Below, piece after piece: positions 1 through 5,302 of a stretch of DNA of 6,645 nt (positions are counted from its first letter, which is position 1; each line of letters opens with the position of its first letter). Under the pieces are notes generated by a model. It did not search any database and had not been told where the DNA came from. It saw nothing but the letters and a program-made list of their open reading frames with translations. This DNA is from Bacillota bacterium. GTDB lineage: Bacteria; Bacillota; Dethiobacteria; Dethiobacterales; Dethiobacteraceae. Made by a program: the position numbers and the translations under genes. Where the stretch lies: assembly GCA_012800215.1 (NCBI GenBank), contig JAAZJT010000090.1, positions 1 to 6,645 on the forward strand, given 5' to 3'.

Positions 1-1137
1 ATCACGAATTCCATCGATACTATTAGTCATGGCACCGCAGCCTAACGTGGTTGCAAGTCCTACAACCGTTGAGGAGTGTCAGAGGCGGGCGCAATGATCA
101 ATATTATTGGTGCCAAAGACTGTTCTGACCAGCTTTTGGAAGAGAAAGTTCTCTTCATTGGTAATTTTAGCTGAACTTAAGCCGGCAAAAACTGCACTGC
201 CATATTTGTTTTTTATCTCTTTAAATTTTTTGCTAATTAGTTCATAAGCTTCTTCCCAGGTTGCCTCCACAAGTTTGCCGTCTTTTTTTATGAGTGGTGT
301 TGTAAGGCGGGAGGAATGGTTAATATATTTGTGGCCAAATTTACCCTTCACGCACAGCAGACCATTATTGGGCGGCACTTTAACCGGTTTAACGTCAACG
401 ACTTTTTCCTGCTCCACTATTAATTCCAATTGACAGCCGACCCCGCAGTAGGAACAGGTAGTTTTCACAGCGCGTGGTTCTTTAACTTCCTGAACTTTAT
501 CCTGTTCAGCTAGTTCTTGTGCATATTCCTCCTCAAATCTTCTGGGAATGATGGCACGTACCGGACAAATATCAATACAGTTACCACAGGACTCACATTC
601 AACTGTAATAATACGCTGTACATGACCTTCTTCACTCATTTCCAGGGCACCAACACCCTGTAATTCATTACAAACCCGCACACATAGATTGCAGGCAATA
701 CATTTATTAGGGTTGATAATATAAAATGGATTTCTTTCATCAAGGGGATATTCTTTGCATTTTGCTGTTTCTGTGGGCTGGGTAACTTCATACTCCTGGC
801 AATATATTTGTAGTTTACACTGCGTTGTTGTGGAACAATGTTCGCAATCGAGGGGGTGTGCTGAAAGCAGGGAAGATAATACTTTTTTTCTTGCTTCTTT
901 TACCCGCTCTGTTTGAGTCTGGATTCTCATGCCATCGCTCACGATTTGCGTGCAGGCATTGACCAATTCTTTTTCACCCTCAACTTCTACCACACTCAAC
1001 TCACAGCTAGCTACCGGTTCTAGCCTGTCGTCATACATTAAAGCGGGAAGAATAATCCCAGCTTGCCGACAGGCCTCGAAAATAGTTAAGTTGTCTTTAA
1101 CCTCATAATCTTGATTATCAATAGTTATTTTGGCCAT
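1..1137 (-). CDS. fdhA: Selenocysteine-containing formate dehydrogenase, catalytic subunit (3' end beyond window)
   Basis: Cytoplasmic molybdo- or tungsto-enzyme that interconverts CO2 and formate, the entry step of the methyl branch of the Wood-Ljungdahl pathway. Visible domains: ferredoxin-like [2Fe-2S] domain (residues 1-75); His-Cys [4Fe-4S] site H94, C98, C101, C107; two [4Fe-4S] sites C146/C149/C152/C156 and C181/C184/C187/C191; then the start of the bis-MGD domain with its own cluster C228/C231/C235/C262 and the CVKG motif. TGA at 79-81 follows DHCARL and is read as Sec353; His354 follows, as at formate dehydrogenase active sites, and the frame stays open for 26 codons to the window edge. 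The ATG start has an AAGGAGGTT ribosome site at 1143-1151. Family members are usually near 900 residues, so over half is missing. Oddity: the [2Fe-2S] motif has Met34 and Ser48 where cysteines are expected. The NuoG-like N-terminus suggests NuoE/NuoF-type partners, which are not in the window. Confidence 0.95.
49..67 (-). promoter_or_regulatory. Bacterial SECIS-like hairpin for selenocysteine insertion
   Basis: On the minus-strand RNA, GGUUGUA and UGCAACC form a 7-bp stem (one G-U pair) around a GGACU loop, starting 11 nt after the UGA at 79-81. The E. coli fdhF element starts at the same distance and has a very similar 5' arm (GGUUGCA). The loop begins with G and lies 18 nt from the UGA, which fits general bacterial SECIS rules. 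The exact SelB-binding bases are not the E. coli ones. Confidence 0.85.
79..81 (-). other. In-frame TGA read as selenocysteine (Sec353 of FdhA)
   Basis: Seen: TGA follows codons for DHCARL and is followed by HSSTVVGLATTLG, then CGAMTNSI, with no further stop to the window edge. Known: seleno-formate dehydrogenases carry CARLUHSS-like sequence at the active site, with U as a Mo/W ligand and a His next to it. Inferred: the TGA is recoded by SelB and tRNA-Sec, and a standard gene caller would wrongly split the gene here. Confidence 0.95.
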
Positions 1138-1144
1138 CTGCTAA

Positions 1145-1173
1145 CCTCCTTGCAGCAATATATGACAAGGAGG
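1145..1173 (-). promoter_or_regulatory. Hairpin that would bury the fdhA ribosome binding site
   Basis: In the metF-fdhA gap, CCUCCUUG (1166-1173) and CAAGGAGG (1145-1152) on the minus-strand RNA are perfectly complementary over 8 bp with a 13-nt loop. The 3' arm is the Shine-Dalgarno sequence of fdhA, whose ATG is at 1135-1137. No U-run follows, so it is not a terminator. The inverted repeat is seen; translational control is inferred. Confidence 0.6.
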
Positions 1174-1209
1174 GCCGCTTAGACCCCCCGGAATATTCAA
1201 ATATGGTTG

Positions 1210-2079
1210 TTATTCACTCATTTTTCTAATGCCGGCAGCATTGAGAATATCTGTGACATCGCGCCACTTATTTAGGGCATAGATGTGTAGACCATCGATG
1301 CCGGCGTTAATGTATTTATGAATTTGTTTGACTGTATATTCTTTACCTGCCTTTTTAAAATCATCAGGGTTATCACCATATCTGCCGATAATTTCAGCTA
1401 AATCCCGTGGTATGGCACTACCATTCATCACAGCCATCCTGATCGTGGGCTCTTTCAGCAGTACAGGCATCACACCCACATCAATGGGTAAAAAAATACC
1501 GGCTTTGCGGATTGCATCTACCCACCATTCATAATGCTCCACATCATGGCAGAGCTGTGTCATGATGAAGTCGGCGCCTGCATCCTGCTTCATACGTAAG
1601 TGAGCAATATCGGCGTCGAAAGATTCTGCTTCAAAATGTTTCTCCGGGTTTCCGGCTACAGCGATGGTGAACTGTGGAAAGTTAGTTTTAATGAATTCCA
1701 CCAGTTCGTTGGCATAATTAAAATCACCTCGCGTGCCTTCCCACCCCTTCGGGAAGTCCCCGCGCAGCGCCAGGATATGGTCAACGCCAATATCTAAATA
1801 TCCCTGAAGTTCCTTTTTAATTTTTTCCTTGGTATTACCAATACAAGTATAATGGGTAACCGGAATTGTCTTTCCCCGTTCTTTCATCGCTTTAACAATT
1901 TCTACATTGCGGCCGGCATTAGAGCCCCCTGCCCCGTATGTACAGCTGATAAAATCTGGGTTAAACTTATATAGATGTTCTAATGTGTCTAAAAGCGGCT
2001 CCAGCGGCTGATCATCTTTGGGCGGAAAAACCTCAAAAGAAAAAGACATTCTTTGTTCCATAATTTCTAAGACGTTCAT
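1210..2079 (-). CDS. metF: Methylenetetrahydrofolate reductase, MetF family
   Basis: Cytoplasmic FAD-dependent TIM-barrel enzyme that reduces 5,10-methylene-THF to 5-methyl-THF, the last folate-level reduction before methyl transfer. The 289 residues are a normal full length for bacterial MetF. Motifs in order: FSFEVFPPK with the putative catalytic Glu16; CTYGAGGS (46-53); ALRGD (104-108) with Asp108 matching the FAD/folate-contacting Asp of E. coli MetF; AGNPEKH (142-148); DFIMTQL with folate-contacting Gln175; GVMPV (202-206); HIYALNK near the C-terminus. At 177-178 it has Cys-His where E. coli MetF has Phe-Phe. The first ATG fits the family N-terminus; the ribosome site is a weak G-run at 2087-2091. 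fdhA follows after 72 nt on the same strand, so the two are probably co-transcribed. No metV partner gene lies between them or on the upstream side within the window, so the electron donor is not evident. Confidence 0.95.
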   Translation of the reverse strand: MNVLEIMEQRMSFSFEVFPPKDDQPLEPLLDTLEHLYKFNPDFISCTYGAGGSNAGRNVEIVKAMKERGKTIPVTHYTCIGNTKEKIKKELQGYLDIGVDHILALRGDFPKGWEGTRGDFNYANELVEFIKTNFPQFTIAVAGNPEKHFEAESFDADIAHLRMKQDAGADFIMTQLCHDVEHYEWWVDAIRKAGIFLPIDVGVMPVLLKEPTIRMAVMNGSAIPRDLAEIIGRYGDNPDDFKKAGKEYTVKQIHKYINAGIDGLHIYALNKWRDVTDILNAAGIRKMSE

Positions 2080-2105
2080 TTTAATACCCCCAATAAAATA
2101 ATTTG

Positions 2106-2111
2106 CTTATA
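2106..2111 (-). promoter_or_regulatory. Possible -10 box for metF-fdhA
   Basis: TATAAG on the minus strand, 26 nt from the metF ATG, would give a leader of about 20 nt. No convincing -35 hexamer sits 16-18 bp upstream, so this is tentative. It is offered because the upstream neighbour is divergent and a promoter must lie between 2080 and about 2229. Confidence 0.25.
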
Positions 2112-2187
2112 TTTTCCCTCTTAAAAGCACTATTATTACTAAAAGGGGCAATACTTAAAAAAGCAACTCGCCAAAGAAAAATTGGTT

Positions 2188-2193
2188 TATAAT
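2188..2193 (+). promoter_or_regulatory. Possible -10 box for the PPC-domain gene
   Basis: A perfect TATAAT lies 36 bp before the ATG at 2230, placing transcription start near 2200. The -35 region is poor (AACTCG at 17-bp spacing), and the surrounding AT-rich DNA could yield this hexamer by chance. Confidence 0.4.
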
Positions 2194-2213
2194 ATAAAAA
2201 AGAGATTTAAAAT

Positions 2214-2222
2214 GAGGGGAGG
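2214..2222 (+). promoter_or_regulatory. Ribosome binding site that fixes the start at 2230
   Basis: GAGGGGAGG ends 7 nt before the ATG at 2230. An in-frame TTG at 2182 would lengthen the protein by 16 residues, but it has no such site and would place the likely -10 box inside the coding region, so the ATG is preferred. Confidence 0.85.
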
Positions 2223-2229
2223 CAAAATT

Positions 2230-2649
2230 ATGCAGTGGGATAAGTTTGGCAGCAAGTATTTGCTACGTCTGGATAAAGAGGAAGAGATAGTACAAGAAAT
2301 TATGAAATTTTGCTCAAAGAGGAAGATCAGGTCAGGGTGGGTTTGCGGGATTGGTGCGGTAAGCAAAGCATCAATAGGTTTATTTAATGCAGAAACAAAG
2401 GAATACCGTTCCCTAAATTTGGCGGGAGATTACGAAATAACAGGTTTAACGGGTAATATATCTATGAAAGATAAAGAAATTTACCTGCATGTACATATTA
2501 CTTTATCTGACCTTGATCATACTTATGGAGGCCACTTAAATGAAGCCGTGGTGAGCGCTACTGCAGAAATAATGGTTGAGCCATTTGACGGTATGGTGGA
2601 ACGGGAATTTAACGAGGAAATCGGCTTAAATCTGCTTAAATTAATTTAG
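2230..2649 (+). CDS. PPC/DUF296-domain protein of unknown function
   Basis: A 139-residue protein that is essentially one PPC (DUF296) domain, the fold named after plant and prokaryote conserved proteins and found at the C-terminus of plant AT-hook proteins. Seen: an N-terminal DKFGSKYLLRL strand, GWVCGIGAV (36-44), the metal-site-like motif LHVH with His87 and His89, then GGHL with His102, and the closing EEIGLNLLKL. In related structures the three histidines bind a metal, commonly modelled as zinc. Stand-alone bacterial members have been proposed to bind DNA, but no substrate or target is firmly known and none can be read here. It is divergent from metF and is followed by a strong terminator, so it is probably a single-gene transcript. 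Sharing an intergenic region with metF gives at most a weak hint of a link to one-carbon metabolism. Its start is set by the ribosome site at 2214-2222. Confidence 0.85.
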   Translation: MQWDKFGSKYLLRLDKEEEIVQEIMKFCSKRKIRSGWVCGIGAVSKASIGLFNAETKEYRSLNLAGDYEITGLTGNISMKDKEIYLHVHITLSDLDHTYGGHLNEAVVSATAEIMVEPFDGMVEREFNEEIGLNLLKLI

Positions 2650-2653
2650 AACA

Positions 2654-2686
2654 AAAAACCCTTCGACGCGTAGCCGAAGGGTTTTT
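2654..2686. terminator. Bidirectional intrinsic terminator
   Basis: AAAAACCCTTCG (2654-2665) and CGAAGGGTTTTT (2675-2686) form a 12-bp stem with a 9-nt loop. It gives a U-run on both strands and lies between two converging genes, just after the stop at 2649 and just before the permease stop at 2701. It should end the PPC transcript and the ABC transporter operon. Confidence 0.9.
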
Positions 2687-2700
2687 CTTCTAAACAATAT

Positions 2701-4182
2701 TTAGTTTTGTGCCAATGCTGCTTTCTCTCCGGAAGATGGAGGAGGGGTAGTGGTGATTTTGGGTTTAACAACAGTCTTCCAGGCGTGCATGGCCAGAGAA
2801 ACAGCAATTACCCCGTAAGCGACAAAGACTCTGAAATACTCCCCTAACTGGGCATTGTTAAAGAGCTCTTTACCGGCCTGCGGCGCCACAATGAATAAAG
2901 TATGGAAGAGAATAACGCCAATAATTGCTTGTTTATTGTTAGCCTTTTGCACGGAAGCTCCGCCTACAAGCAGTGCAGCAATGGCAAATTGCCCTACTTG
3001 TGTGTGGGCTCCATAAGTGGAAAAGGTTCCAATATTCTGCAGGTATATCAGCTGTCCCCAGCAGGCAAGAACAGTTGAAATGATCATAGCAATGATTCTC
3101 AAGCGATCTACATCAAGTCCAGCGGCATTGGCCACAGTCTGACTTTGTCCAACTGTCCGCATATTTTGACCTAAGCGTGTACGGAGGATAAGGGAATTAA
3201 AAATACAAAGTGCAACAATACACAGGTAGGTAGTGACAGGAATTCGTACAAATAATAGTATTTGCTCTACAGGTTTTAAATAGGTGGCAAAATACAGTAT
3301 TATAGCTAGAGCTATAAAGCTAAGCGGACGAGCAATTTTATAATCTGGCACTTTTTTAATCAGCTTCTTATTAATGAAATCCCACACTTGATAGGCAATT
3401 AACACAATAATTGCGATTGTAACGGCATCTAGTAGCAGTAAACGGTCAGTGGAAAGAAAGTCTGTTAGTGGTGGAATAAAACTAATAAGCGCAAAGCCTA
3501 GCACTGCTGCAGCTGCCAGCATGATAATGTTTAGCAAGGAACCGTTTTTCTTGAGAAAATATAATACCAGCTTTACCAAAGCGGCAGTAAGCATAATGGT
3601 AAAAGCAATTTTAAGGATGGCAATCATAGGAACCGTATCTAAAGAATATTTAAGATTACCGGCAAGGTCAATGGTGTTTTTAACGCCTACCCCAGTAGAA
3701 ATAATTAAGCGGGGATTATCCACCGGTATGATGCCTCCAATAATGTAGAGGAAGAAAAGTTGATACAGTCCGTCAGCGAAATAGCCTAAAACTAGGCCGG
3801 CAATCATTTCTGCCCCTTTCATCTTGTTAAATAGGCGACCTACTAACCAGCCAAATAAAATGGCTAATGGTGTGGACATCAGTACACAGAGCAAGAAGCC
3901 GGTAATTCCGGTAAAGCCCCAGTAGACTACCCAGAATACAGCGATTTGTGCAGCAATGGCTCCGATGACAATGCCGAAATTAAGCCCCATCCCAGCCAAT
4001 ACGGGAATAAGCAGTGATAAAACTGTAAAGCCGTTACGTCCAAAACGGGTAAAAAGTTCTCCCGCCACAAAAGTCAGTGGGTTCTTTGAAGCATAGATAG
4101 CAGTAATACATAATAACACAAAAAGAATTACCACTTTGTTATCGAGAATTGCCTTAATGGTTCTATCTTTAAAGTTGCTCAC
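2701..4182 (-). CDS. ABC importer permease, sugar/nucleoside type, with central insertion
   Basis: Membrane subunit of the importer encoded with the two upstream genes, in the BPD_transp_2 (RbsC/branched-chain) family. The 493 residues are almost entirely hydrophobic helices apart from a polar, proline-rich C-terminal tail (about 471-493). It shares landmarks with the companion permease: LNFGI (67-71), KGAEM (122-126), NTIDLA (169-174) and the cytoplasmic loop GQSQTVANAAGLDV (345-358), which likely contacts the ATPase. Between NTIDLA and that loop it has roughly 120 extra residues with several further membrane segments (near 183-210, 216-236, 247-266, 286-301), making it longer than the usual 300-360. 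The GTG start at 4180-4182 is chosen because AAAGGAG lies 9 nt upstream and it begins 1 nt after the preceding stop. An upstream in-frame ATG at 4302 would overlap the neighbour by over 100 nt. Translation is probably coupled. Substrate unknown. Confidence 0.9.
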   Translation of the reverse strand: MSNFKDRTIKAILDNKVVILFVLLCITAIYASKNPLTFVAGELFTRFGRNGFTVLSLLIPVLAGMGLNFGIVIGAIAAQIAVFWVVYWGFTGITGFLLCVLMSTPLAILFGWLVGRLFNKMKGAEMIAGLVLGYFADGLYQLFFLYIIGGIIPVDNPRLIISTGVGVKNTIDLAGNLKYSLDTVPMIAILKIAFTIMLTAALVKLVLYFLKKNGSLLNIIMLAAAAVLGFALISFIPPLTDFLSTDRLLLLDAVTIAIIVLIAYQVWDFINKKLIKKVPDYKIARPLSFIALAIILYFATYLKPVEQILLFVRIPVTTYLCIVALCIFNSLILRTRLGQNMRTVGQSQTVANAAGLDVDRLRIIAMIISTVLACWGQLIYLQNIGTFSTYGAHTQVGQFAIAALLVGGASVQKANNKQAIIGVILFHTLFIVAPQAGKELFNNAQLGEYFRVFVAYGVIAVSLAMHAWKTVVKPKITTTPPPSSGEKAALAQN

Positions 4183-4183
4183 C

Positions 4184-5242
4184 TTATTTATCTCCTTTCG
4201 TCTTAGATAGGGCGTAGAGAATAATACCATTGGAGATAATGAGCCGAATGACGTCTGGTAGGTTGCTTTCCGGTAATACTTGATTGATAACCGGTAGTGC
4301 AACAGCTAAAATGCCCTGGAAGAGAAAAGTGCCAACTATTACGTGTGAAATTGTAGCTTTTTTCGTAGTGGCACCACCAATTAAGACGGCAGCCACACAG
4401 TGAAAGCCCATCCACAAAGGCGCATTATAAAGCTGCAAAAAACCATAACTTTGTGCATAGGTGATGATACCAATGGCACCCAGAGCTGTGGAAAGCGCTG
4501 TACCAACAATGCGCATCTTATTAACATTAATACCTGATGAACGAGTAAAGGTAGGATTAGACCCCGCAGCACTTAGTGCTATACCAGTTTTACTTCTCAT
4601 AAAAAGCCAGACAATTATGCAAACCAGGAAAAAGAACAAGAGCAGCCCAGTTGGTACGAAAAGGCCTTTGCCCTCCTGCCCGATAGTAAAAGACCAAGTG
4701 TTGTTTAATAACCCGCCAAAAGTGTTTGCTAAGCTGATAGTGTTTCTCATGCCAACCTTACCTATGGGCCAGATAAGGTCGCCATTAGTAAAGGGCAGTG
4801 ACAGCCACATAATATTCATAAAAGCAATAACGGAAAATCCTACATACGTAGAGACTGTCATTTCTGAGCCTTTAACATTATTCAGCAGTAATCCGTAAAG
4901 AATGCCAAGAATAGTGGCAATGGAAGTACCTACTAACATTGCTACCATGATGGCAAGCTTGGGGTTTGCAATTTCCAGCTCAATACTGATGGCTGCACCT
5001 AACAAGCCGCTCACTATACCTAGCGAAATACCAAAATTAGGTCCTATACCACTTTGGATGGCCGGTACCATTGCTAGAACTAGAATGCCGTACATGGCCC
5101 ACCTGCGGAAAGTATCTCCTAGTAAACTGGCAATGTTTAATCCCATGGGCGCAGCTGACAGCAGCACAAAGAGAAAAAAACTGGCTATGATTAAGCGAGG
5201 CAAACCAATGTTATCGTAGGCTTTTTTTATATATTCATGCAT
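4184..5242 (-). CDS. ABC importer permease, sugar/nucleoside type (BPD_transp_2)
   Basis: Integral membrane subunit of 352 residues, normal for the RbsC/NupPQ-like family. Visible features: a basic N-terminus, a first membrane segment near 17-35, PNFGI (68-72), KGSEM (124-128), NTISLA (167-172), a long hydrophobic helix at 199-216, then the cytoplasmic loop GSNPTFTRSSGINV (227-240) that corresponds to the ATPase-contact loop of these permeases, followed by further helices to the C-terminus. It is homologous to the next gene, with which it should form a heterodimeric channel. The ATG at 5240-5242 is preferred because AAAGAGGT sits 7 nt upstream; a TTG ten codons earlier lacks a comparable site. 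The ATPase gene ends 60 nt upstream and the second permease starts 1 nt after this stop, so all three form one operon. Imported compound not identifiable; sugars or nucleosides are the usual substrates. Confidence 0.9.
   Translation of the reverse strand: MHEYIKKAYDNIGLPRLIIASFFLFVLLSAAPMGLNIASLLGDTFRRWAMYGILVLAMVPAIQSGIGPNFGISLGIVSGLLGAAISIELEIANPKLAIMVAMLVGTSIATILGILYGLLLNNVKGSEMTVSTYVGFSVIAFMNIMWLSLPFTNGDLIWPIGKVGMRNTISLANTFGGLLNNTWSFTIGQEGKGLFVPTGLLLFFFLVCIIVWLFMRSKTGIALSAAGSNPTFTRSSGINVNKMRIVGTALSTALGAIGIITYAQSYGFLQLYNAPLWMGFHCVAAVLIGGATTKKATISHVIVGTFLFQGILAVALPVINQVLPESNLPDVIRLIISNGIILYALSKTKGDK
4192..4198 (-). promoter_or_regulatory. Ribosome binding site inside the upstream gene, deciding the GTG start
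   Basis: AAAGGAG on the minus strand lies within the last codons of the 352-residue permease gene, 9 nt before the GTG at 4180-4182. With only 1 nt between stop and start, it indicates translational coupling. Confidence 0.8.
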
Positions 5243-5249
5243 TTCGTAT

Positions 5250-5257
5250 ACCTCTTT
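5250..5257 (-). promoter_or_regulatory. Ribosome binding site fixing the start of the 352-residue permease
   Basis: AAAGAGGT on the minus strand ends 7 nt before the ATG at 5240-5242. It overlaps the codons that a TTG start at 5272 would use, which argues for the shorter protein. Confidence 0.75.
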
Positions 5258-5302
5258 CTTTGTACCTGACAAAAGTCTGATTTGGTTCGAAATTGAGTAT
5301 GC

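Noticed and set aside
79..1137. fdhA as a 352-residue complete or truncated gene ending at TGA 79-81
   Set aside because: The stop lies within the conserved active site, the frame continues open with family-matching residues, and a SECIS-like hairpin follows at the right distance.
1145..1173. metF-fdhA hairpin as an intrinsic terminator
   Set aside because: No U-run follows the stem on the transcript. Its 3' arm is the fdhA ribosome site.
2182..2229. TTG start giving the PPC protein 16 extra N-terminal residues
   Set aside because: No ribosome site precedes the TTG. The extension covers a TATAAT box and the strong GAGGGGAGG site that serves the ATG at 2230.
4183..4302. ATG at 4302 as the start of the longer permease
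   Set aside because: It would overlap the upstream permease by over 100 nt and add a polar segment that does not look like part of the domain. The GTG at 4180-4182 has a good ribosome site and ideal 1-nt spacing.
4461..5219. Plus-strand open frames opposite the 352-residue permease (4461-4898 and 4902-5219)
   Set aside because: They lie antisense to a well-supported gene, have no recognisable domain and no evident ribosome sites. They are shadows of the real reading frame.
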